Source: Actinomycetota bacterium
GTDB lineage: Bacteria > Actinomycetota > Acidimicrobiia > Acidimicrobiales > Ilumatobacteraceae
DNA length: 51,193 bases
Direction: 5' to 3'
Assembly (NCBI GenBank): GCA_030685215.1
Contig: JAUXQB010000192.1
Location: forward strand, 1-51,193
Both the position numbers and the translations under genes were made by a program. The notes beneath the pieces were generated by a model. It saw only the letters and a program-made list of their open reading frames with translations, was not told where the DNA came from and ran no database searches. Shown here piece by piece: positions 31,477-38,518 of this stretch (its first letter is position 1; each line of letters begins with the position of its first letter).

Positions 31477-32583
31477 TCAGCCCGCCAGCTTGTCGGCGTT
31501 GGCCGAGAGCGCTTCCAGCAGCTCCTCGAAGCTCTTCTGGAAGCTGGCGACACCGTCGCGTTCGAGCTTCTCCGCCACGTCGTCCATGTCGACACCCACG
31601 TCGGCGAGCCGGCTCCAGACCAGTTCGGCGTCGGCCACGCCCTCGTCGATGGTGCGTGCGGCGGTGCCGTGGTCGATGAACGCTTCGATGGTGGCATCGG
31701 GCAACGTGTTGACGGTGTCGGGGCCGATGAGCTGGTCGACGTAGAGCGTGTCGGGGTAGGCCGGGTTCTTGGTGGAGGTGCTGGCCCACAGCGGCCGTTG
31801 CACGACGGCACCGTCGGCCGCCAGCGCCTCCCAGCGCGGGCCGCTGAACGTGTGCCGGAACGCCTGATACGCGAGCTTCCCCTGCGCCACGGCAGCCTTG
31901 CCGCGCAAGGCCAGCGCCTCGGGTGTGCCGATGGCATCGAGCCGGGCATCGACCTCGCTGTCGACGCGGCTGATGAAGAAGCTGGCGACGCTGGCCACGC
32001 GGGCCAGATCGGCGTCGAGCGTGTCGGCGTAGGCCTCGAGACCGTCGATGTAGGCGTCCATCACCTGCTGGTAGCGGCTGAGGCTGAAGATGAGGGTGAC
32101 GTTGATGTTGCGCCCTTCGGCGATCATCTGGCGGATGGCGGGAATGCCCTCCGCAGTGCCCGGGATCTTCACCATCAGGTTGGGACGCGCGATCTGCTCG
32201 TGCAGCGACCGGGCCGCGACTTCGGTGCCGGCACCGTCGTGCGCGAGCCCGGGGTCGACCTCGACGCTGACGAACCCGTCGCCGCCGAAGCTCTCGTGGT
32301 ACATCGTGGAGAACTCGTCGAGCGCGCCGTTGATGTCGGCGAGCACCAGCGCCCAGTACTGCTCGATCACCGACGCACCGGTCTCCACCAGGCCGCGCTG
32401 CTGCTCGTCGTAGTCGGCCGAACCCTGGATGGCCTTCTGGAAGATGGTGGGGTTGCTGGTGAGGCCGCGAATGCCGCGCTCGATGAGGGCGTGCAACGTG
32501 CCGTCGGTGAGATAGCTGCGCTTCAGGTTGTCGAGCCAGGGGCTCTGTCCTTGATCGAAGTAGAGGTGATTGAGACGGTCCAT
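31477..32583 (-). CDS. tal: Transaldolase, actinobacterial type
   Basis: 368 residues, the longer Tal form found next to tkt in actinobacteria. It starts NHLYFDQGQSPWLDNLKRS and has GIRGLTSNPTIFQKAI, NLMVKIPGTAEGIPAI (catalytic Lys that forms the Schiff base), NVTLIFSLSRYQQVM and WASTSTKNPAYPDTLYV. It moves a dihydroxyacetone unit between sugar phosphates in the pentose phosphate pathway. It follows tkt after 5 bases and shares its promoter. Confidence 0.96.
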   Translation of the reverse strand: MDRLNHLYFDQGQSPWLDNLKRSYLTDGTLHALIERGIRGLTSNPTIFQKAIQGSADYDEQQRGLVETGASVIEQYWALVLADINGALDEFSTMYHESFGGDGFVSVEVDPGLAHDGAGTEVAARSLHEQIARPNLMVKIPGTAEGIPAIRQMIAEGRNINVTLIFSLSRYQQVMDAYIDGLEAYADTLDADLARVASVASFFISRVDSEVDARLDAIGTPEALALRGKAAVAQGKLAYQAFRHTFSGPRWEALAADGAVVQRPLWASTSTKNPAYPDTLYVDQLIGPDTVNTLPDATIEAFIDHGTAARTIDEGVADAELVWSRLADVGVDMDDVAEKLERDGVASFQKSFEELLEALSANADKLAG

Positions 32584-32588
32584 TGGGG

Positions 32589-34556
32589 TCAGCCCTTCTT
32601 GACGGCGAGTGCGGTGGCTCGGGCCACCACGTTGGCGACGTTGATGCCCAGGTTCTCGAGCACGGTGGCACCCGGGGCACTGGCTCCGAAGCGGTCGATG
32701 CCGATGGTGTCGTCGGCCCAGCGTGCCCACCCGAACGTGGTGGCAGCTTCGACGGACAGCACCGGCACGCCGGCGGGCAGCACCATCTGGCGGTACGCGG
32801 CCGGCTGGGCCTCGAAGCGATCCCACGACGGAAGGCTCACCACGCGAGCGGCGACGCCGTCGGCTTCCAGCGCCGCGGCCGCCTCGACGCACAGGCTCAC
32901 CTCGGAGCCGGTGGCGAGCAGCACGACCTGCGGATCGGCGGCGTCGCGCACGATGCCGCCACCGGTGGCGACCGCGGACCCGTCGGTGACGACCGTGAGG
33001 TTCTGGCGAGACAGCACCAGCGCCGTGGGGCCGGGGTGCTCGACGGCGGCGACGAAGGCGGCCACGGTCTCGTTGCCGTCGGCCGGGCGGATGACCTGCA
33101 GGTTCGGGATGGCCCGCAGCGTGGCGACGTGCTCGACCGGCTGGTGGGTTGGCCCGTCCTCGCCGACGCCGACGGAGTCGTGCGTGAACACGAAGATGAC
33201 CTTCGCCCCGCTGAGCGCGGCCAGCCGCACGGGCGGGCGCATGTAGTCGAGGAACACGAAGAAGGTGCCGCCGGCCGGCAGCACGCCGCCGTGCAGCGCC
33301 ATGCCGACCATGGCAGACCCCATCGCGTGCTCGCGGATGCCGTAGTAGACCTGCCGGCCCGTGGGATCCGCGGCGGTGGCGGCCACCTGGCCGGCGAGCT
33401 TGGTGCCCGTGTTGCCGGTGAGGTCGGCCGCGCCGGCGACGAGGCCGGGCACGGTGTCGAGGGCCGCGTTGAACGCCTTCTCGATGGCGACTCGGGTGGC
33501 GATGGACTCGCCCTGCTCGAACACCGGCAGCGACGACTTCCAGCCGTCGAGACCCTCGGCCGCCCACAGCGCGTGCCACAATGCGGCGTCGATCCCGGCC
33601 GCCTCGAAGCGTTGCTGCCACTGCTCGCGCTCGTGCGTGCCGCGAGCCGCGCAGTGGGCCCGGTAGGCCTCGACCAGCTCGGCGGGCGCCCAGAACGGCT
33701 CGTCGGGGATGCCCATGACGGCCTTCGTGCGCGCGATCTGCTCGGCGTTGAACGGGTTGCCGTGTGCGGTGTGGTGATCGGTGAGATCGGGGCTGGGCGC
33801 ACCGATGTGGCTGCGCAGGATGAGCAGGCTGGGCCGATCAGTGACGGCCATCGCGCGCCGGATGGCGGCTTCGAGTGCGTCGCAGTGGTCGGCGATCTCG
33901 CCGAGGTGCTCGACGTGCCACCCGTACGCCTCGAAGCGGCCGGCCACGTCGTCGCTGTACGCGAGCGCGGTGTCGCCGTCGATGGTGATGTGGTTGTCGT
34001 CGTAGATGCACACCAGGTTGCCGAGCCGCTGGTGTCCGGCCAGCGAGGCGGCCTCGTGGCTGACGCCCTCCATGAAGCAGCCGTCGCCGGCGAGCACGAA
34101 CGTGTGGTGGTCGATGACCTGCTCGCCGAACCGGCCGCGCAGGTTGCGTTCGGCCATGGCCATGCCGACAGCGTTCGCGAAGCCCTGACCGAGCGGGCCG
34201 GTGGTGACCTCGACGCCGGCCGTGTGGCCCACCTCCGGGTGACCGGGTGTGGCGGAACCCCATTGGCGGAACGCCTGGATGTCGGCCATCTCGAGGCCGT
34301 AGCCGCTGAGGTAGAGCATCGCGTACTGGAGGATGGAGGCATGCCCGTTCGACAGCACGAACCGATCGCGGTCGGCCCAATCGGGGCGAGCCGGATCGTG
34401 GCGCATGATGCGGCTGTAGAGCACGTGGGCGAGCGGAGCGAGCGCCATCGCGGTGCCCTGGTGGCCGCTCTTCGCGCGGAGTGGTGCGTCCATCGCGAAG
34501 CCGCGGATGAGCGAGATGGCCTGTTGTTCGAGGTCGGGGGAGAGGCTGTCGGGCAC
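32589..34556 (-). CDS. tkt: Transketolase
   Basis: 655 residues. Thiamine-diphosphate enzyme motifs: SGHQGTAMALAPLAHVLY, FVLSNGHASILQYAML, GPLGQGFANAVGMAMAERN, FVLAGDGCFMEGVSHEAASLAGH (ThDP-binding GDG...N) and, in the pyrimidine domain, YYGIREHAMGSAMVGMALHG and FTHDSVGVGEDGPTHQPVEH. It transfers two-carbon units in the pentose phosphate pathway. The start GTG 34556 has TACAGT 7 bases upstream. Operon tkt-tal. Confidence 0.97.
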   Translation of the reverse strand: MPDSLSPDLEQQAISLIRGFAMDAPLRAKSGHQGTAMALAPLAHVLYSRIMRHDPARPDWADRDRFVLSNGHASILQYAMLYLSGYGLEMADIQAFRQWGSATPGHPEVGHTAGVEVTTGPLGQGFANAVGMAMAERNLRGRFGEQVIDHHTFVLAGDGCFMEGVSHEAASLAGHQRLGNLVCIYDDNHITIDGDTALAYSDDVAGRFEAYGWHVEHLGEIADHCDALEAAIRRAMAVTDRPSLLILRSHIGAPSPDLTDHHTAHGNPFNAEQIARTKAVMGIPDEPFWAPAELVEAYRAHCAARGTHEREQWQQRFEAAGIDAALWHALWAAEGLDGWKSSLPVFEQGESIATRVAIEKAFNAALDTVPGLVAGAADLTGNTGTKLAGQVAATAADPTGRQVYYGIREHAMGSAMVGMALHGGVLPAGGTFFVFLDYMRPPVRLAALSGAKVIFVFTHDSVGVGEDGPTHQPVEHVATLRAIPNLQVIRPADGNETVAAFVAAVEHPGPTALVLSRQNLTVVTDGSAVATGGGIVRDAADPQVVLLATGSEVSLCVEAAAALEADGVAARVVSLPSWDRFEAQPAAYRQMVLPAGVPVLSVEAATTFGWARWADDTIGIDRFGASAPGATVLENLGINVANVVARATALAVKKG

Positions 34557-34563
34557 GACGACG

Positions 34564-34569
34564 ACTGTA
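34564..34569 (-). promoter_or_regulatory. -10 element (TACAGT) of tkt-tal, leaderless
   Basis: TACAGT on the minus strand ends 7 bases before GTG 34556. Confidence 0.5.
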
Positions 34570-34586
34570 CCCGCCAGCTCTGGCCC

Positions 34587-34982
34587 TCAGACCGGTGGCA
34601 GCAGCGTGAACGGCACCAGGTGCCACGGGCCGTGGCCCACGCGGCAGTGGGCGATGATCTGTCCGTACTCGGCGAACTCGAGGTCGCCCTTCACCAAGCG
34701 GTAGGTGAACTTGCCCGGCTCCACCGTGAACGGGCTCACGTTGCGGGCGAGCTGCTCGTCGTCGTCGCCGATGCCCTTGCGGAACACCACTTCGAAGACG
34801 CCGCTGCCCGACTCGCCGGGTGGGCAGAAGATGAGCGCCACGAGATGAGGCGCGATGGTGACCGGTACCGGTGACGGCGCAGCCATCGAGAACATCGCCC
34901 CGGTGATGTCGATGCGGGTGGACGGACCGGGGGCCTGACGGAGCTCGAAGTTCTCGACGAACAGGGCGGAAACGATCTGCAT
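34587..34982 (-). CDS. Conserved-looking beta-rich small protein, unknown function
   Basis: 131 residues, starting MQIVSALFVENFELRQAPGP. The pattern suggests an all-beta fold: RIDITGAMFSM, PHLVALIFCPPG, FEVVFRKG, PFTVEPGKFTYRLVKGDLEF, YGQIIAHCRVG. It recalls small DUF6941-like proteins that describe themselves only by a wild-type-like N-terminus, but I do not recognise a function. ATG 34982 is preceded by TACCCT at 7 bases; the open frame upstream runs over the divergent promoter and is not used. Divergent from the PPOX gene. Confidence 0.65.
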   Translation of the reverse strand: MQIVSALFVENFELRQAPGPSTRIDITGAMFSMAAPSPVPVTIAPHLVALIFCPPGESGSGVFEVVFRKGIGDDDEQLARNVSPFTVEPGKFTYRLVKGDLEFAEYGQIIAHCRVGHGPWHLVPFTLLPPV

Positions 34983-34989
34983 GGCGGGC

Positions 34990-34999
34990 AGGGTACCGT
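34990..34999. promoter_or_regulatory. Overlapping divergent -10 elements of genes 34982 (-) and 35006 (+)
   Basis: AGGGTACCGT holds TACCGT on plus (34994-34999, 6 bases before ATG 35006) and TACCCT on minus (34995-34990, 7 bases before ATG 34982). They share the central TA, as at 28029-28038. Confidence 0.6.
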
Positions 35000-35005
35000 T
35001 CACCC

Positions 35006-35443
35006 ATGGGCTACCGAACTGCTCCCGACGGCTGGTGGCAGGAGTTCGTCCGCGCAGTGCCGGCACGCACCGGCAAGCTCGCGGTCACCCGCCTCGACGG
35101 CAGCCCGCACGTCGCCCCGGTGTGGGTCGACCTCGACGGCGACGACATCGTGTTCATGACCTCGGCCGCCACCATCAAGGGCAAGTCGATCCTGCGCGAC
35201 GGGCGCGTGGCCCTCTGCTTCGACGACGAGCGGCCGCCGTTCGCGTTCCTCGCCGTCACCGGCCTCGCGTCCGTGTCCACCGACCCCGACGAGCTGCTGC
35301 ACTGGGGCACCCGCATCGGTGGTCGCTACATGGGCGCCGACCGCGCCGACGAGTACGGCCGGCGCAACGCAGTGCCGCCGGAGATGGTCGTGCGAGTACG
35401 CGTCACCGATGTGGTCGCGAAGGTCGACGTCGCCGGCTACTGA
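35006..35443 (+). CDS. PPOX-class/F420-dependent split-barrel oxidoreductase
   Basis: 145 residues. The sequence GKLAVTRLDGSPHVAPVWVD, DDIVFMTSAATIKGKSILRD and RVALCFDDERPPFAFLAVTG follows the flavin/F420-binding split-barrel fold of the PPOX class proteins common in actinobacteria. The likely cofactor is F420 or FMN; the substrate is unknown. The start is supported by TACCGT six bases upstream. The gene ends 7 bases from the convergent nagA. Confidence 0.85.
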   Translation: MGYRTAPDGWWQEFVRAVPARTGKLAVTRLDGSPHVAPVWVDLDGDDIVFMTSAATIKGKSILRDGRVALCFDDERPPFAFLAVTGLASVSTDPDELLHWGTRIGGRYMGADRADEYGRRNAVPPEMVVRVRVTDVVAKVDVAGY

Positions 35444-35450
35444 GCAGCCG

Positions 35451-36557
35451 TCACCGACCGGGCAGGGCTGGTTCGCCGGCCACCCACACCTGTTCCACCG
35501 CGAGCTCCGGTGTGACGGCGACCAGGTCCGCACGCAACCCGGGGGCGATGCGGCCTCGATCGGTGAGGCCCAGCAGTCGCGCCGGCGTGGTCGACGCGGC
35601 CCGCAGCACCACCGCAGGGTCGATGCCGGCGTCGACGCACGTGCGCACGGCCTCGTCCATGCGCACCGCACTGCCGGCCAGCGTGCCGTCGGGCAGTCGC
35701 GGTGCCCCGTCGCGCAGCTCGAGGCCGATGGAGCCGACGCGGCCACTGCGCCACGCCACCGCGTCGGTGACGAGCACGGCGCGGCCCGGCCCCAACGCGG
35801 CGAACGCGAGGCGTAGCACCCGTGGATGCACGTGCACGCCGTCGGCGATGATCGACGCGCACACGTCGGGGTTGGTGAGGGCGAAGGTGGCGACGCCCGG
35901 TTGCCGGTGGTGCACGCCGGTCATCGCGTTGAACAGATGCGTGGTGAGGCGGGCGCCCGCCGCGACTACCGCATCGAACTCGGCTTCGTCCGCGTGCGTG
36001 TGACCGATCGACACGAGGCGGCCGGCCTCGGCGAGCAGGCGGGCGGCAGCGGCCGCCTGTGGCTGTTCTGCCCCGAGGGTCACCAAGGCGACGTGCGCGG
36101 GGAGGTCGGCCAGCCATCCGAGGTCGATGGGCACGATCTGGTCCACGGGATGTGCGCCGGCAGCACGCCCGAGGAACGGTCCCTCGAGGTGGGCGCCGAC
36201 GATCGTGGGCCGCACCGCCGGCGGGCGCTGCATCGCAGCGGCAATGCGCGCGAGTGGCCGCTGGAAACGGTCGAGCGGCATCGTCACCAGCGTGGGGCAC
36301 CAACTGGTGACGCCTTGCGCGAGCAGCAGATCGTCGAGCCGCGCCCAGTCGTCGCCGTCGGCCACCGACACGTCGACGTCGTCGATCCCGTTGACCTGGA
36401 GGTCCACGAAGCCGGGGACGAGCCACCGCTCACCGGCGGCGCCGGTGACACCGTCGAGCGGCTCGATCGACTCGATGCGGCCCTCGGCGAGCCACACGCG
36501 GGAGGGGCCGAGCCAGCCGTCGGAACTGAGCACCCTGGCCGCGTCGAGGCGTGACAT
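35451..36557 (-). CDS. nagA: N-acetylglucosamine-6-phosphate deacetylase
   Basis: 368 residues, amidohydrolase fold. Signatures: WLVPGFVDLQVNG (~46), IVGAHLEGPFLGRAAGAHP (metal-binding Glu, ~120), VSIGHTHAD (metal His), THLFNAMTGVHHRQPG (metal His and substrate site), IADGVHVHP and VLVTDAVAW (catalytic Asp). It removes acetate from GlcNAc-6-phosphate in amino-sugar catabolism or wall recycling. No nagB or transporter is next to it. TACGAT lies 8 bases before ATG 36557. Divergent from the TetR gene. Confidence 0.93.
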   Translation of the reverse strand: MSRLDAARVLSSDGWLGPSRVWLAEGRIESIEPLDGVTGAAGERWLVPGFVDLQVNGIDDVDVSVADGDDWARLDDLLLAQGVTSWCPTLVTMPLDRFQRPLARIAAAMQRPPAVRPTIVGAHLEGPFLGRAAGAHPVDQIVPIDLGWLADLPAHVALVTLGAEQPQAAAAARLLAEAGRLVSIGHTHADEAEFDAVVAAGARLTTHLFNAMTGVHHRQPGVATFALTNPDVCASIIADGVHVHPRVLRLAFAALGPGRAVLVTDAVAWRSGRVGSIGLELRDGAPRLPDGTLAGSAVRMDEAVRTCVDAGIDPAVVLRAASTTPARLLGLTDRGRIAPGLRADLVAVTPELAVEQVWVAGEPALPGR

Positions 36558-36565
36558 CGATCGGC

Positions 36566-36571
36566 ATCGTA
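36566..36571 (-). promoter_or_regulatory. -10 element (TACGAT) of nagA, leaderless
   Basis: TACGAT on the minus strand ends 8 bases before ATG 36557. Confidence 0.5.
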
Positions 36572-36589
36572 TGTGAGTTGCGCCTCATA
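36570..36589. promoter_or_regulatory. Candidate operator between nagA and the TetR gene
   Basis: TATGTGAG (36570-36577) faces CTCATA (36584-36589), an imperfect inverted repeat (TATG.GAG / CTCATA) lying between and touching both -10 elements. It is a plausible autoregulatory site for the TetR protein. Confidence 0.4.
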
Positions 36590-36593
36590 TGCT
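36588..36593 (+). promoter_or_regulatory. -10 element (TATGCT) of the TetR gene, leaderless
   Basis: TATGCT ends 6 bases before ATG 36600. Confidence 0.5.
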
Positions 36594-36599
36594 GCAGCC

Positions 36600-37214
36600 A
36601 TGGCTGATCACGGGAGCGAGCATCTCTCCACCAGAGAGCTCATCCTCAGTGAGGCCCGCAAGTGCTTCGCGGAGAACGGCTACGACGGCACCTCGCTGAA
36701 CGACATCGCCGCAGGCGTCGGCATCCGGCGCCCCAGCCTGCTGCACCACTTCCCGTCGAAGGAGGCGCTCTACGGCGAGGTGTTCGAGCAACTGCTGAGC
36801 GACTGGTTCGAGCTGCTCGCATCGGCCATCAACCGTCCCGAGACCGGCCAGCACAAGATGGAGCTCGTCATCCAGGCAGGGTTCGACCTGTTCGCCGACA
36901 ACCCCGACTACGTGCGACTGATGCGCCGCGAGGCGCTCGACAGTGGCGCACACCTCGGCATCGACCTGGCCGCCGTGCTGCGCCCGATGTTCGACCGTGC
37001 GGTGGCGTTCTTCGAACGCGAGATGGACGCGGGCGTCTTCCGCCGCCAGGACCCGCAGCACCTGCTCATCACCGGCTACGGCGCACTGCTCAGCTACTTC
37101 AGCGATGCACCGTTCCTGGGCGGGCTGCTCGACGGCGACGCGCTGTCGAAGGAGGAGATGGTGCGCCGCCGCGTGCACATCACCGAGTTCTTCGTCGCCG
37201 CGCTCAAGCCGTAG
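36600..37214 (+). CDS. TetR/AcrR-family transcriptional regulator
   Basis: 204 residues. The N-terminal helix-turn-helix (~12-58) reads RELILSEARKCFAENGYDGT, SLNDIAAGVGIRRPSLLHHF and PSKEALYGEVF, typical of TetR. The C-terminal ligand domain is helical. It probably represses its own promoter and perhaps the lipid/acyl-CoA genes that follow (hydrolase, thioesterase, acyl-CoA synthetase); an acyl-CoA ligand is a guess from context. ATG 36600 fits the -10 spacing; an in-frame ATG at 36573 overlaps the operator region. Confidence 0.9.
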   Translation: MADHGSEHLSTRELILSEARKCFAENGYDGTSLNDIAAGVGIRRPSLLHHFPSKEALYGEVFEQLLSDWFELLASAINRPETGQHKMELVIQAGFDLFADNPDYVRLMRREALDSGAHLGIDLAAVLRPMFDRAVAFFEREMDAGVFRRQDPQHLLITGYGALLSYFSDAPFLGGLLDGDALSKEEMVRRRVHITEFFVAALKP

Positions 37215-37232
37215 CCGCCGACGCCTCGCGGC

Positions 37233-37238
37233 TACGTT
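37233..37238 (+). promoter_or_regulatory. -10 element (TACGTT) of the hydrolase-thioesterase pair, leaderless
   Basis: TACGTT ends 7 bases before ATG 37246. Confidence 0.5.
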
Positions 37239-37245
37239 CGGCCAC

Positions 37246-38031
37246 ATGGCCACGCTCGACGTCGACGGACAACTCATCGGTTACGCAACGGAAGGCGCGG
37301 GCGAGCCGCTGCTGCTGCTGCACGGAACCACCATGAACCGCACCGGTTTCGACACCGTGCGCAGCGCGATGCCGGCCGGCGTCGAGTACTCGTACGTGAT
37401 GGTCGAGTTCCCGGGCTCGGGCGAATCGGCGATGCCCTCCGGCCCGATCACGGTGGCAGCGCTCGCGGCACAGGCGCACGCCGTCATGCAGCACCTCGGC
37501 CACGAGCGGTACCACGTGGCGGGCTACTCGCTCGGTGCCGTCGCCGCGGCCGGGCTCGCCGGGCTGCAGCCCGCGGCGGTGCGCAGCGTGACGCTCATCG
37601 CCGGATGGATCACCACCGACGCCCGCATGCGCGCCACCTTCGAGCTGTGGAAGCGGCTCATCGCCACCGACAAGGAACTGTTCATGCGGTACGCGATGGT
37701 CGACGGGCTCACCGCCGCCGCCCACGAGGCCATGGAGCCGATCCTCGAGATGGCCATCGGCATGGGCGCGGCCACCATCGCCGAGGGGTCGGCGGCCCAC
37801 CTCGACCTCGACATCGTGGTCGACATCGCGGCCGAGGTCGCCGCCATCACCGCACCCACGCTCGTCATCGGCGGCGCCGAGGATCGTTGGGTCGACGCGT
37901 CGCACTCGCATGCGCTGGCCGTCGCCATCGCCGGATCGCGACTCGAGATCATGCCCGCCGGTCACCTGATGATCACCGAATCGGCGCCGCAGATCGCCGC
38001 GTTGCTGCACGAGCACACGTCGGCAGCATGA
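37246..38031 (+). CDS. Alpha/beta-hydrolase
   Basis: 261 residues. The fold is clear: LLLLHGTTMNRTGF (oxyanion region, ~24), HVAGYSLGAVAAAGLAGL (nucleophile Ser in GYSLG, ~90), LVIGGAEDRWVDASHS (acid Asp, ~212) and PAGHLMITES (catalytic His, ~240). The triad is complete. Substrate unknown; the neighbouring thioesterase and acyl-CoA synthetase suggest an ester or thioester. The stop overlaps the next start (ATGA). Confidence 0.88.
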   Translation: MATLDVDGQLIGYATEGAGEPLLLLHGTTMNRTGFDTVRSAMPAGVEYSYVMVEFPGSGESAMPSGPITVAALAAQAHAVMQHLGHERYHVAGYSLGAVAAAGLAGLQPAAVRSVTLIAGWITTDARMRATFELWKRLIATDKELFMRYAMVDGLTAAAHEAMEPILEMAIGMGAATIAEGSAAHLDLDIVVDIAAEVAAITAPTLVIGGAEDRWVDASHSHALAVAIAGSRLEIMPAGHLMITESAPQIAALLHEHTSAA

Positions 38032-38480
38032 GCCGCGCCGAAGGGTTCGCTCCGCTCGACGACGAGCGGCACGCGCGCTGGATGAAGTTCGCGAGCTGGG
38101 ACCGCACCTACTTCCCGATGCTCGTCGGGCTCACCGTGGAGGACGTGCGCACCGACTACTGCCGCATGCGGCTGCCTTTCCGCCCCGAGCTCGAGCAACC
38201 CGCCGGCGTGGTGCACGGCGGCGCCATCGCCACCATCCTCGACAGCGTGGTGGTGCCCGCGGTCGGCTCCGCCTACACGGCCGAGCATCGGTACAGCACG
38301 GTCGACATGCACGTGCAGTACCTGTCGGCGCTGGTGCAGGAAGACGGCATCGCCGAAGGTTGGATCGTACGGCGCGGTCGAACCACCGTGTTCTGCGAGG
38401 CCGAGCTGACCGGCGCCACGAGCGGCAAGCTCATCGCCCGCAGCCTGCTCACCTACAACGTCGGCGCGCCTCGCACCTGA
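38028..38480 (+). CDS. PaaI/YbgC-type hotdog thioesterase
   Basis: 150 residues. The hotdog signature ELEQPAGVVHGGAIATILDS (~55-75) contains the HGG turn and the catalytic acid, and is followed by STVDMHVQYLSAL. It hydrolyses an acyl-CoA, probably of aromatic or medium-chain type; substrate not resolved. It begins inside the hydrolase stop codon, so the two are made together. Confidence 0.88.
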   Translation: MSRAEGFAPLDDERHARWMKFASWDRTYFPMLVGLTVEDVRTDYCRMRLPFRPELEQPAGVVHGGAIATILDSVVVPAVGSAYTAEHRYSTVDMHVQYLSALVQEDGIAEGWIVRRGRTTVFCEAELTGATSGKLIARSLLTYNVGAPRT

Positions 38481-38505
38481 ACGGTGCTGCGGCGGCACGG
38501 TTGGC

Positions 38506-38511
38506 TACCGT
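38506..38511 (+). promoter_or_regulatory. -10 element (TACCGT) of the acyl-CoA synthetase operon, leaderless
   Basis: TACCGT ends 7 bases before ATG 38519. Confidence 0.5.
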
Positions 38512-38518
38512 GGCACCG

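Noticed and set aside
32583-34874. Plus-strand open frame of over 700 codons opposite tkt
   Set aside because: tkt on the minus strand has every family motif; this frame shows only low-complexity sequence.
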